DNA of 64,000 nt from Thalassobius sp965218685 (GTDB lineage: Bacteria > Pseudomonadota > Alphaproteobacteria > Rhodobacterales > Rhodobacteraceae): the NCBI RefSeq assembly GCF_965218685.1, contig NZ_OZ244657.1, positions 620,001 to 684,000 on the forward strand, given 5' to 3'. This document shows, one piece after another, positions 1 to 8,423 of the stretch. Numbering within the stretch: position 1 is the first letter of the stretch; each line of letters begins with the position of its first letter. Both the position numbers and the translations under genes were made by a program. The notes beneath the pieces were generated by a model. It was not told the origin of the DNA. It did no database searches and worked only from the letters and a program-made list of their open reading frames with translations.

Positions 1-1325
1 GCGTGCCTGTCGATGACGCCGTGAAGTACGCGGCCGAGGACGCCGATATCACCCTGCGCCTGTGGCAGCTGTTCAAGCCTCAGCTGCATCAGACGCAAGT
101 GACCACCGTCTATGAAACGCTGGAACGCCCCCTCTCGCCCGTGCTGGCCCGGATGGAGATGCACGGCATCAAGGTTGACCGCGATACCCTGTCGCGCATG
201 TCCAACGCATTTGCCCAGAAAATGGCGGGCTACGAGGCCGAGCTGTACGAACTGGCAGGCCACGAATTCAACGTTCAGTCCCCCGCGCAGGTTGGTAAAA
301 TCCTGTTCGAGGAAATGAGCCTTGAGGGCGGCAAGAAAACCAAAACCGGCCAATGGTCTACCCCCGCCAACGTGCTGGAAGATCTGGCCACCGAACACGA
401 TTTCGCCGCTCGCGTGCTGGATTACCGCCAGCTGCAAAAACTGAAATCCACCTACACGGATGCGCTGCAGGACCATATCAACCCAGACACCGGCCGCGTG
501 CATACCTCGTACGTGCAGACGGGAGCGAACACCGGCCGTCTGGCCTCGACCGATCCGAACCTGCAAAACATCCCCGTCCGCACCGAGGAAGGCCGCCGCA
601 TCCGCGAAGCCTTTGTGGCAGACGAGGGCAAGGTGCTGCTGAGCCTCGACTATTCCCAGATCGAGCTGCGCATTCTGGCCGAAATGGCCGGGATCGACGC
701 GCTGAAACAGGCGTTCAAGGATGGGCTGGATATCCACGCGATGACGGCCAGTGAAATGTTCGATGTGCCGCTGGACGAAATGACCCCCGACATCCGCCGT
801 CAGGCCAAGGCGATCAACTTTGGTGTGATCTACGGCATCTCGGGCTTTGGGCTGGCGCGTAACCTGCGCATCCCACGGGCCGAGGCGCAGGGGTTCATCG
901 ACCGCTACTTCGAACGTTTCCCCGGCATCCGCGCCTACATGGACCAGACGACGCAATTCGCCAAGGACAACGGCTATGTCCAGACGATGTTCGGCCGCAA
1001 GATCCACACGCCCGAGATCAACGCCAAGGGCCCCGGCGCCGGCTTTGCCAAACGCGCCGCGATCAACGCCCCCATCCAGGGCACTGCTGCAGACGTGATC
1101 CGCCGCGCTATGATCCGGATGGAGGACGCCATCGCCGATCTGCCCGCGAAAATGTTGCTACAGGTGCATGATGAACTGTTGTTCGAGGTAGATGCCGACC
1201 GGGCCGACGATGTCATCACCCGCGCCCGCGATGTGATGGAAAACGCCGCAGCTCCCGCCCTGCATCTGTCCGTGCCGCTGACGGTGGATGCGGGCCAAGG
1301 TCAGAACTGGGCGCAGGCGCACTAG
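1..1325 (+). CDS. polA: DNA polymerase I, C-terminal part (5' end outside window)
   Basis: Partial gene: the reading frame is open from the window edge, so only the C-terminal ~440 residues are seen. They cover the end of the 3'-5' exonuclease-like domain and the whole family A polymerase domain. Pol I fills gaps and removes Okazaki primers in replication and repair. The three palm/finger motifs are present: motif A (SLDYSQIELR, near base 645), motif B/O-helix (RRQAKAINFGVIYG, near 798, with the usual Arg, Lys, Phe and Tyr), and motif C (QVHDELLF, near 1161). The Phe in motif B is the residue that discriminates against dideoxynucleotides in the family. The stop codon overlaps the convergent glycosyltransferase stop by four bases, leaving no room for a separate terminator. 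The GTG near base 3 is not the true start. Confidence 0.97.
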   Translation, partial: VPVDDAVKYAAEDADITLRLWQLFKPQLHQTQVTTVYETLERPLSPVLARMEMHGIKVDRDTLSRMSNAFAQKMAGYEAELYELAGHEFNVQSPAQVGKILFEEMSLEGGKKTKTGQWSTPANVLEDLATEHDFAARVLDYRQLQKLKSTYTDALQDHINPDTGRVHTSYVQTGANTGRLASTDPNLQNIPVRTEEGRRIREAFVADEGKVLLSLDYSQIELRILAEMAGIDALKQAFKDGLDIHAMTASEMFDVPLDEMTPDIRRQAKAINFGVIYGISGFGLARNLRIPRAEAQGFIDRYFERFPGIRAYMDQTTQFAKDNGYVQTMFGRKIHTPEINAKGPGAGFAKRAAINAPIQGTAADVIRRAMIRMEDAIADLPAKMLLQVHDELLFEVDADRADDVITRARDVMENAAAPALHLSVPLTVDAGQGQNWAQAH

Positions 1326-2896
1326 TCCTCGAACAGGTAATCAATCGCGGTGATTTCTTCGGCCAATTCGGTCGAGATCCCAAGGAATTCAGCCAACGCT
1401 ACCGCGTTCTCAGCGGGTTCGGCGCGCTGTTCGATCCTGTTGTAGTTCTCGAAATCCTGATCACGAATCCGATCGCTTTCGAACACGATATCGCTGCGGA
1501 TGGTGGGCAGAAGACGCTCCCAGGTCTCATCCGAGGTATGCTCGCCTGCCAGTCCAATGCGCTTGGCGTGACCGGTCAGATACTCGTCCGTCATCTCGCA
1601 ACTGATCTCAAGCAGGCGCGTGACCGAACGGTCTCCGGTCAGGTCCTTCAGCAATTCGATATTGGCGGGATCGATGCACAGGATCATCCGGTCTGTTGTG
1701 AAATAGTCGAACATCATCCGCATGAGCGCCCGCCGGTGGCGCGTTCGTTTGGCCAGAGTGTTCTGAATCCCACCCATATCAGGCAGGGCCGTGTCCTCTT
1801 CGTTGAACATGTATTCGATCGCGGGGATGTTGGTTTTCTGCCGTATGAAGGCCAGCAATCGCTTGGCCACGTGCCATTTCTTGCTGATCACGATCAGCAG
1901 CTCGCGTTCGCGGCCCAACGTCGTTTCGGTTTCCCAAAAACGCATACCGAAACGGCGCCCGATTCGACCACGGTCGGTAAGGAATTTGTACAGGCTGCGC
2001 CCCTCGTTCGAGATTTTGAACTCGACGCCTTTCGAGGCATAAAGCGTACCCAACCTCTCTTTCAGCTCATGCGCTTCGGGGCTGATCTTTCGGGCAAAAA
2101 GAAAGTCCTGACTAAGCAATAAGTCATAGTGATCATTATAGAAATTAACCGGAATCCCGTAGTCCGAGAACATCAGGAAAGTCAGCGTTCGCGAGCGAAT
2201 TTCCGCCTCGGGCACCAGATGACGAACAAGGGTCTGAAAGAAGGTTTCGTCCGGAATCCAGGTTGTCTTGAAGAACCGAACGACGTCCGGGCGATCCGCC
2301 ACGAATTCCCGGATCCATTCGATCGTCAGGCGGCGCAGGCACCACCACTGACTGCCGATCTGAACCTGGATATCCTCGGGAATCGCACGTTTCAGGCCCA
2401 GTTTGCGCTGCGCCTGAAGCATCCAGTAGAACAGCCTCTTGTGTTTGCGTTCATTGATGTAGTGCCGATAGATCAGCCGGTCTTCTTTCATCCCGGTCTT
2501 GATCCAGTCGCTATCAAAGAAATCAAAGCTTTCGATGTAATCGCAATCGTCCGCGTCCAGGAATTCATGGGCAAATTCGGCCGATTTGATCGCCATGCAA
2601 TCGCCCGAAACCATCATGAAATGCGTGGCACGCGGAAACGCCTCCAGCGCGCTGTCCAGGGCATTCAGCGTCGCCTGCACAAGGCTCCATTCCCCCCAAC
2701 CGCAGCGGACACGCTTGGCGAATACCACGTTGGGATTACCGGCCAGCCCCTGTTTGATCCGTTCGAAATCGGCGTCACTGGCCGAACCGTCAAAGTGGAT
2801 CGCCATGTGATCCCCGGCGGCCGTCAAGCTTTGAGCCTGCTGCACGATAGCCTCGGGGTCTTTGTGGCACAGAAGTATGAAGGCAATCGTCGCCAT
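1322..2896 (-). CDS. Core-2/I-branching type beta-1,6-N-acetylglucosaminyltransferase with C-terminal DUF5928-like domain
   Basis: 524-residue cytoplasmic protein. The N-terminal ~270 residues resemble the GT14 core-2/I-branching family: it opens with ATIAFILLCHKDP, followed by FDGSASD and the conserved GEWSLVQATLNAL and FMMVSGDCM stretches. The C-terminal ~250 residues look like the DUF5928 domain that I recall following such transferases in Rhodobacteraceae (recalled, not searched). There is no signal peptide or membrane segment, so it probably acts on an activated sugar or lipid-linked acceptor at the inner face of the membrane. The ATG follows a divergent intergenic region shared with a sulfotransferase, which suggests a joint role in making a branched, sulfated surface glycan. 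The actual acceptor is unknown. Confidence 0.8.
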   Translation of the reverse strand: MATIAFILLCHKDPEAIVQQAQSLTAAGDHMAIHFDGSASDADFERIKQGLAGNPNVVFAKRVRCGWGEWSLVQATLNALDSALEAFPRATHFMMVSGDCMAIKSAEFAHEFLDADDCDYIESFDFFDSDWIKTGMKEDRLIYRHYINERKHKRLFYWMLQAQRKLGLKRAIPEDIQVQIGSQWWCLRRLTIEWIREFVADRPDVVRFFKTTWIPDETFFQTLVRHLVPEAEIRSRTLTFLMFSDYGIPVNFYNDHYDLLLSQDFLFARKISPEAHELKERLGTLYASKGVEFKISNEGRSLYKFLTDRGRIGRRFGMRFWETETTLGRERELLIVISKKWHVAKRLLAFIRQKTNIPAIEYMFNEEDTALPDMGGIQNTLAKRTRHRRALMRMMFDYFTTDRMILCIDPANIELLKDLTGDRSVTRLLEISCEMTDEYLTGHAKRIGLAGEHTSDETWERLLPTIRSDIVFESDRIRDQDFENYNRIEQRAEPAENAVALAEFLGISTELAEEITAIDYLFED

Positions 2897-3071
2897 GCGG
2901 AGTAGCGCCTGTCCAAACTATTACGATTTCGTCACTTTATGCCCCAATCGCCCCCAAAGAAACAGGGTCCCTGGAAATTCGCGGCAACACCCAACCGCAA
3001 GATGCCGAAGCATTGATTGACCCTACGCAAGATGTTTTATTATCTAAACAGGTTGATAACGAATGAATAAA

Positions 3072-3089
3072 CTTGGGCATGATCCCAAG
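3072..3089 (+). promoter_or_regulatory. 6-bp hairpin in leader of sulfotransferase gene
   Basis: CTTGGG and CCCAAG pair perfectly around a six-base loop (CATGAT). The hairpin ends a few bases before the GGAGG ribosome-binding site of the sulfotransferase that starts at 3104. No T-run follows, so it is not a standard terminator. It may affect mRNA stability or translation, or be chance. Confidence 0.25.
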
Positions 3090-3103
3090 GCGGAGGCAGC
3101 ACT

Positions 3104-3922
3104 ATGGGTTTTCCCGGTACCTGGATGACCGAAAGCGAAAGCGTCATCTATCGCGTGGTTCCCAAATGCGCCTGTTCGACCATCGGACAGATCATGTTCT
3201 ATTCGGATCACGGCGAATTCTACGACGGCGACATTCATGACGCCGATGCAGGGATGCATAAATGGGCCTTCGAAGACAGCCAGCCTTTGATCAAAACGGC
3301 CGTGATCGGACACAAGACCTATGCGTTCACCTGCGTGCGCAATCCTTATACGCGGGTGCTGAGCTCGTTCTTTGACAAGATTTGCGGCATCCAGCGAAAC
3401 GGGCGCCGGTATCGGGGAAACCTGGTCCCCCTGCTGATCCAGAAATACGGGGTCGAGGTCGGTGGCCCCGACGGGACTCAGGAGTTCGACCAAATCCGCA
3501 GCTTTCGCCGGTTTCTTCTGTTCGTGCGCGACACCATCCGCTTTGGCAAACCGATGGGCCCGGACATCCACTGGTCCTCGGTTTCGGGGCATGTGTCGAC
3601 GTTCATCCGCAATGGCGGCAAATACGATCACATCTTCTGGACCGAAAAGTTCAATGAAGGGATGCAGACCGTGTTGGACAACGTCGAGACGCGTCACACT
3701 GTCGATCTGACCTCGATGCCGCGGTTCAACGAATCCGAAGGCCATGGCCCCAAGCGCGCCCACCCGGTCGAGGATTATTTTGACGACCTGTCGATGCACC
3801 TGATGTACGAGATCTACAAATCGGACTTCAAACTCTTCCGCTATGATTTCGAGAACCCGGGCAACAAACTGCCCACTGGCCAAATTGATCTGGCCGAGGT
3901 GCATGCCAAGCTGTCTGACTAG
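3104..3922 (+). CDS. Sulfotransferase family 2-like protein
   Basis: 272-residue soluble protein of the carbohydrate sulfotransferase type (Sulfotransfer_2), which moves sulfate from PAPS to a sugar hydroxyl. The 5'-phosphosulfate loop is RVVPKCACSTIGQ (about residues 17-29). The 3'-phosphate site is FTCVRNPYTRVLSSFFDK (about 77-94). Both are the expected PAPS-binding elements and are well separated, as in the family. No signal peptide or membrane anchor is seen, so it should work in the cytoplasm, unlike the Golgi enzymes. A GGAGG ribosome-binding site precedes the ATG. It is divergent from the branching glycosyltransferase and convergent, with a 6-base gap, with the permease fusion. The acceptor is unknown, but the neighbours point to a surface glycan. 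Confidence 0.85.
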   Translation: MGFPGTWMTESESVIYRVVPKCACSTIGQIMFYSDHGEFYDGDIHDADAGMHKWAFEDSQPLIKTAVIGHKTYAFTCVRNPYTRVLSSFFDKICGIQRNGRRYRGNLVPLLIQKYGVEVGGPDGTQEFDQIRSFRRFLLFVRDTIRFGKPMGPDIHWSSVSGHVSTFIRNGGKYDHIFWTEKFNEGMQTVLDNVETRHTVDLTSMPRFNESEGHGPKRAHPVEDYFDDLSMHLMYEIYKSDFKLFRYDFENPGNKLPTGQIDLAEVHAKLSD

Positions 3923-3928
3923 GCGGCC

Positions 3929-6900
3929 TTACTGCGCGGCGCGGGTAATCTGATAGGTCACGCCGGCACTCAGCGGGCCCTGGATCACGGTTTCCTGCCC
4001 GTCCGGCCATTTGATCCGCAATTGCTTAGCCTGCGATGCCGTGCCCAAACCGAAGTGGGCAACCGGGGCGTCAAAGGACATGAAACCTCCGCCGAGTTGC
4101 ACCTCACGCAGCAGCTTGCGGCCGTCCAGCGTTGTCAAAGTCAGCACAGCGCCAATGCCGTCACGGTTTCCGGCCATGTCCTGCAGCGCCACCGTCAGCG
4201 CGGCGTTTTGGCTGTTATTCCGGAACAGCACCAGCGGGCCGTTGACAGTGTGCGTCAACACATCCAAATCGCCGTCATTGTCCATGTCGAACTGCAGCGC
4301 GGCGGCGGTCATAAGGTAATCTTCCAAACCAAACGGGCCGCTGGCCTCGGTGAAATGGCCCTGACCGTCGTTCTCAAAAAACAGGTTCGAGGGCGACACC
4401 TCGTTCGGGACCCAAGTGCCGTTGACCACATAGACATCCAGATCGCCATCGTTGTCATAATCACCCAGCTTGGTGTCCCAGCTCCAACCTCCGATCTCCA
4501 GGCCCAGGTCACCGGCAATGTCCTGATAGCGCGCGCCATCCCATTGCAGCAGCACGTTCGAGCGCAGCACCTGCTGAATCGAGTCCTCGGCCTCGGCCTT
4601 GGTAAATGCCCGGGGGGGCATGAAATGAATATCGCAATAGGCTCGCGGCACCGGCTGGCTGGCCGGGATCAGCTGACAGATCGAAGGGTCACGGCGCTGG
4701 ATTGCCAAGTCCTTGACCAGCATCGCCTTGCATTCGGCCTGATAGCGGCCAGACAGTTTCTGACAGTTCTTTGCATAGGTCGGATCGAAGTTGTTGCCCG
4801 ATTTGTACCAGCCTTTGATCTGCATGTTCTGCTGGCACTTGGCCAGATCGTCAGGGTTCTGGATCACGTCACAATAATGTTCCAGCGGCTGCATCTTCAG
4901 CTTACTGGACACACCCGAGGAACGACCGGCGATTTGCGCCATATAGACCTCGGGGATGCCATCGGATGTCAGATCACCCGAAGCAATGGCCATGGTCGTG
5001 GTTGTCGTATGCGGGATCAGTTTGTCGGCATGGGTGATCTGGCGGAACCCGCCCTGCCCATCGCCGAAATAAAAGTAATCCGGGATGTCAAAATCGTTGC
5101 CCACGACCAAATCAGCCGCACCGTCCTGGTTAAGGTCCGAGAACAGGATCGTCAGCGTCTCGCCGGGGATGCCGGGCAGATCAGTGAAGGCTTCTCCGGT
5201 CAGGGAGCCAGCTTGGTTCCACAGGATGCGGTTGCGCGATTCCTCGCCGGGGACGCGGCGATACCAGCCCGCAGCCCAGTTCCCCAAGGCAACGTCCAGA
5301 TCGCCGTCCTGATCGGCGTCGGCCATGGTAAGCGCCAGTGTCAGAGGTGTTTGGGGATTGTTCGCAACAGGTTGGGCAGGTTCGGGACCGAATTGGCCAT
5401 TCACGTTGCGCCACAGATAGTTGCCCTTGCCGTAAGAGGTCAGGAACAGGTCGGGCCAGCCGTCATTATCGATATCCGCAAGTGCAGCGTTGAACAGCTC
5501 CAGCCCCTCCAGCAGGCCAAGGTCGGGTGTCAGGCGGGTAAACTGCCCCGTGCCGTCGTTTTCATACAGGTACAGCGTTTGTTCCGTCGATGCGATGGCT
5601 ACGTCCAGATCCCCGTCACGGTCGATGTCAGCGGTGGACAGGCTGCGCCCCTCCCAGAACGGAGGCCACATGTCGCGAAAGGAAAATTCCAAAGGCTTGT
5701 CGATACCGTGGGTGCGGGCTTCGACCCGGGTAAAAGGAGTCTCGCCCTTGGTCTGCGGCTGAAACGGCTTCTGCAAGATCGCGATTGCGGCGGCATCCGC
5801 GCTGGTCACCTGCGGCGCCGGATCAGGCTGGGCCGTGGACGCATGCGCCGCCAGCCAAGGCGTCGGCGCCTCGCCATACAGCATCTTCAGCGCGCGATCA
5901 GATTGCCATTCATGATAGTAATGCACCCCGGCGCCGGTGACCGCACCGCAAAGCGCGACGGCCGCAGCCATCATCCAGCCCGCACGCGCGCCAAGCGCCT
6001 GCACCACGATCATGAAGGAATAAACCGAGAAACTGCCCAAGGTGAACAGCAGCGCCATGACATAACCATGCTCTAACCCCGAGGCCAGAAGCACACCGGC
6101 CATTACCACGTCAAAGCCGATGGGCACGGGCAGGAACACCCCAATCGCCACCAGAACGACCAGCACCAGAACCGAAAACGGCAGATCCATGATCATCTCT
6201 CCGGGCAGGGCGACGGCCACGACGGTTCCCAAAAATCCCGCCAGCAGCATCAGCGGCACGGTTTTCACGATGATGTACCAAAGGTTCTTGGCATAGCCCA
6301 CGACGACCCCGATCAGCGCCTCGGGCAGCGTTTCCTTGGGGGCCGCGCCCAGCTCTTCTGTGCTCCAGGGTGTTGGGCTGGCAATCTGCTGATCTGCGGG
6401 CAATTGGGTCTGCGGCAGGAACCGGCAAATCAGGGGCACCAGCGCCAGGATGATCAGCAGGCTGAACGCAACTTTGGTGATGGCCATATAGACCGGCATC
6501 AGGCTGAACAGCATCGTCAACACCACCACGTTCAAGGTAGGCGAGGCGATCATCGCGCTAAGCGTCGTTTCCGCCCTCAGCCCGCTGGAATACATCCCTC
6601 GGGCAATTGGCGCGGCGCAATTCACGCAAACCCCCAGCGGCGTGCCAATTGCCATCCCCAGGAACGAGTTCGCCAGCCCGCCACGAAAGCTTTTGGTCCG
6701 CAGATAGGACACGGCCGTCAGAAAGGCCGCAGCGAACAGGACGCCAAAGGTCATCCCTTTCTTGTTGGTGTTGATCCAGTTGAGCGTTGACCAGAAAATC
6801 CGCTCGAAAATGCTCATCTCGGGGGTAATGGGGAACCTGGCCTCAAAGCTCAGCACGTCCTCCAGCTGGATCGCGCCGGACATCATCGCCTTTTCATTCA

Positions 6901-7006
6901 GCGCCGGATAACGAGAGCCGGTCCAGAAAAGGTAGGCCAGAATGCCCACGATCACCAGCGCCAGCAAAAAGCGTTTCTCATAGGGTTTCTGAATGAGCTC
7001 GGTCAT
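3929..7006 (-). CDS. Permease fused to FG-GAP/VCBS propeller and UnbV/ASPIC domain
   Basis: 1025-residue two-part protein. Residues ~1-360 form a polytopic permease of the COG0701/ArsP-like type, with about eight hydrophobic segments and the signature GTPLGVCVNCAAPIARG (CVNC at 127-130) followed by ASPTLNVVVLTML. Residues ~440-930 carry seven FG-GAP calcium-loop motifs of the D-x-D-x-D-G-x-x-D type (for example DIDRDGDLDV at 460, DIDNDGWPDL at 511, DYDNDGDLDV at 849), as in a beta-propeller. The last ~90 residues match the UnbV/ASPIC domain. Between propeller blades lies an insert with six cysteines (712, 724, 748, 759, 777, 791). The propeller is expected to face the periplasm. The ATG lies 7 bases after the upstream sulfotransferase stop, so it is the third gene of an operon. 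The substrate is unknown. Confidence 0.85.
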   Translation of the reverse strand: MTELIQKPYEKRFLLALVIVGILAYLFWTGSRYPALNEKAMMSGAIQLEDVLSFEARFPITPEMSIFERIFWSTLNWINTNKKGMTFGVLFAAAFLTAVSYLRTKSFRGGLANSFLGMAIGTPLGVCVNCAAPIARGMYSSGLRAETTLSAMIASPTLNVVVLTMLFSLMPVYMAITKVAFSLLIILALVPLICRFLPQTQLPADQQIASPTPWSTEELGAAPKETLPEALIGVVVGYAKNLWYIIVKTVPLMLLAGFLGTVVAVALPGEMIMDLPFSVLVLVVLVAIGVFLPVPIGFDVVMAGVLLASGLEHGYVMALLFTLGSFSVYSFMIVVQALGARAGWMMAAAVALCGAVTGAGVHYYHEWQSDRALKMLYGEAPTPWLAAHASTAQPDPAPQVTSADAAAIAILQKPFQPQTKGETPFTRVEARTHGIDKPLEFSFRDMWPPFWEGRSLSTADIDRDGDLDVAIASTEQTLYLYENDGTGQFTRLTPDLGLLEGLELFNAALADIDNDGWPDLFLTSYGKGNYLWRNVNGQFGPEPAQPVANNPQTPLTLALTMADADQDGDLDVALGNWAAGWYRRVPGEESRNRILWNQAGSLTGEAFTDLPGIPGETLTILFSDLNQDGAADLVVGNDFDIPDYFYFGDGQGGFRQITHADKLIPHTTTTTMAIASGDLTSDGIPEVYMAQIAGRSSGVSSKLKMQPLEHYCDVIQNPDDLAKCQQNMQIKGWYKSGNNFDPTYAKNCQKLSGRYQAECKAMLVKDLAIQRRDPSICQLIPASQPVPRAYCDIHFMPPRAFTKAEAEDSIQQVLRSNVLLQWDGARYQDIAGDLGLEIGGWSWDTKLGDYDNDGDLDVYVVNGTWVPNEVSPSNLFFENDGQGHFTEASGPFGLEDYLMTAAALQFDMDNDGDLDVLTHTVNGPLVLFRNNSQNAALTVALQDMAGNRDGIGAVLTLTTLDGRKLLREVQLGGGFMSFDAPVAHFGLGTASQAKQLRIKWPDGQETVIQGPLSAGVTYQITRAAQ

Positions 7007-7013
7007 ATAGATC

Positions 7014-7682
7014 CTAGGGCTGCGACCAGTCGATATTGGCGAACTGGCCTAGAAACTGAGTGGTCGGGCGAAAGGCCCGTTCAATTTTGTCCCGTTGCGC
7101 GGCCGTCACCTGGTCAGGGGTGATCAACACCTTCCGAGAATACTCGGATTTCGCGCGGGTTCTGAGCGAAAAATCAGGTATCCCAAGGGAGTTCAGCAAC
7201 ATAGGCAGCTCTGAGGCAAGTCGATCATAACGCAGCACGTGCGTGACCAGGCTGACGGGCTGATCATCCTGCATCAAAGTGTATTTAGGCAGATCGGTGG
7301 GAAAATCCCCCTTGTTCACGTACTCGTCCCAGTTCAGCTGATAAGCGCCTTCGGGGTTATGCAAAGCCGAGTTTCTGAGCATGTGAAAATGGCTGATGCA
7401 TTTCGACACCGGCTCGCGCTCGACACAGATCCGTGTCATCGATTGAAAGGTCTCAGCGCCCAAGATTTCACGGATTTGTTTTGCCGACATATGGTTGAAA
7501 AACAACGGATTACCGTCCGCCCCAAGGTGATTGCGCGCAACATGACCATCCTCGGGCGGGTAGATCGGCGTTACAATTGCCTCCGGCTCCAGCCGCTGCG
7601 AAAGGTCAGTCTCGATACTGGTGCCCGCCGTTTTGGTGGTCTTTACAAAGATCAGTTTGTGCTTGAATGAAACCAAAGCCAT
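7014..7682 (-). CDS. Small sulfotransferase family protein
   Basis: 222-residue soluble protein with a PAPS-type 5' loop near the N-terminus (FVKTTKTAGTSIE, residues ~12-24). A likely 3'-phosphate site (ICVEREPVSKCISHFHML) follows at about 85-102. The usual R-D/N-P there is replaced by R-E-P, so catalytic competence should be tested. The ATG has an AAGGAC ribosome-binding site. It is the middle gene of a tight operon: the preceding sulfotransferase stops 24 bases upstream and the permease-propeller fusion starts 7 bases downstream. This supports a shared role in modifying a surface or exported product. The family assignment is good; the substrate is unknown. Confidence 0.75.
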   Translation of the reverse strand: MALVSFKHKLIFVKTTKTAGTSIETDLSQRLEPEAIVTPIYPPEDGHVARNHLGADGNPLFFNHMSAKQIREILGAETFQSMTRICVEREPVSKCISHFHMLRNSALHNPEGAYQLNWDEYVNKGDFPTDLPKYTLMQDDQPVSLVTHVLRYDRLASELPMLLNSLGIPDFSLRTRAKSEYSRKVLITPDQVTAAQRDKIERAFRPTTQFLGQFANIDWSQP

Positions 7683-7706
7683 CGACGTCAGTCCTTGTTG
7701 ATCTGG

Positions 7707-8342
7707 TCAGCCATAGCCGAACAGTTCCGCATCTTCACGGTAGCGGTCCAGCACAAGGTTCCGAAGCGTGTTGTCCGCCCCCAGCTTGGCCCGCAGCTGC
7801 GCATTTGCGGCGCTTTTGTTCACATGCGGCAGGCGGGCCGAGGCCTCTGGCAGCCCCAAGGCCAAAACAACATGCGCAAGATCGTCCTGCAGGCTTTCGA
7901 ACCGGATGACATGATCGGGCTGATAAGGGCCATCCTCCAGGCGCAACCAATCGGTGGCAGCTTGCACGCCGCCAGCGTCCAGAAACTCGAAAAATGCAGT
8001 TTCATCCCAGTGTGGGGTTTTCATAGTGTAGCCGCCACTCGGGTCTTCATGCATCCAGCGATGCGGCGAGAAATACCCGGACAAAGCACGTTGAAACGGA
8101 TCCCGAACCGAGATGATCACACGCGATTCCCGCGACACCCCGGGGCGCAGCGCCTCGTATTCGGCCAGGCTTGCGTGTTTCGACGGGGTCAGGCTGCCCT
8201 TTAGACCGAACCGGTCCACGCCGTCCTGATGGCCGCGCAAAATCTTTTCGTCGTCAGAGAAGGGTAACAGAACCTGCTGAATGGAATTGCCGCCCGTCTT
8301 ACTGACATGCAGGTAAAGAAAGGCGTGTTTCGAGGAATACAT
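7707..8342 (-). CDS. Sulfotransferase family protein
   Basis: 211 residues from the ATG at 8342. The frame also allows a TTG at 8360, but that codon lacks a ribosome-binding site and sits against the terminator of the upstream unit. The N-terminal FLYLHVSKTGGNSIQ is a classic 5'-PAPS loop, and VIISVRDPFQRALSGYF near residue 92 is the 3'-phosphate site with the canonical R-D-P. No export signal is visible. It is the first gene of the three-gene operon with a second sulfotransferase and the permease-propeller fusion. It probably sulfates a carbohydrate or small molecule from PAPS; no PAPS synthesis genes lie in this window. Confidence 0.82.
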   Translation of the reverse strand: MYSSKHAFLYLHVSKTGGNSIQQVLLPFSDDEKILRGHQDGVDRFGLKGSLTPSKHASLAEYEALRPGVSRESRVIISVRDPFQRALSGYFSPHRWMHEDPSGGYTMKTPHWDETAFFEFLDAGGVQAATDWLRLEDGPYQPDHVIRFESLQDDLAHVVLALGLPEASARLPHVNKSAANAQLRAKLGADNTLRNLVLDRYREDAELFGYG

Positions 8343-8358
8343 TCGCAGCGCGTTCTTC

Positions 8359-8397
8359 AAAGAAAAATGGATTCGGCACCGATTTGGCGCCGAATCC
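8359..8397 (-). terminator. Rho-independent terminator of the secreted-protein operon
   Basis: The minus strand reads a 9-bp perfect stem (GGATTCGGC / GCCGAATCC, 8369-8397) with an 11-base loop, followed by ATTTTTCTTT. It lies just after the stop of the coiled-coil secreted protein (8424). It therefore separates that unit from the sulfotransferase operon beginning at 8342. Confidence 0.8.
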
Positions 8398-8423
8398 TTA
8401 AAATGTTCAACCGTAGTCCGGCC

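Noticed and set aside
4022..6076. 684-residue plus-strand open frame opposite the permease fusion
   Set aside because: It is antisense to the strongly supported permease/FG-GAP protein, has low-complexity composition typical of a mirrored GC-rich gene, and shows no recognisable domain.
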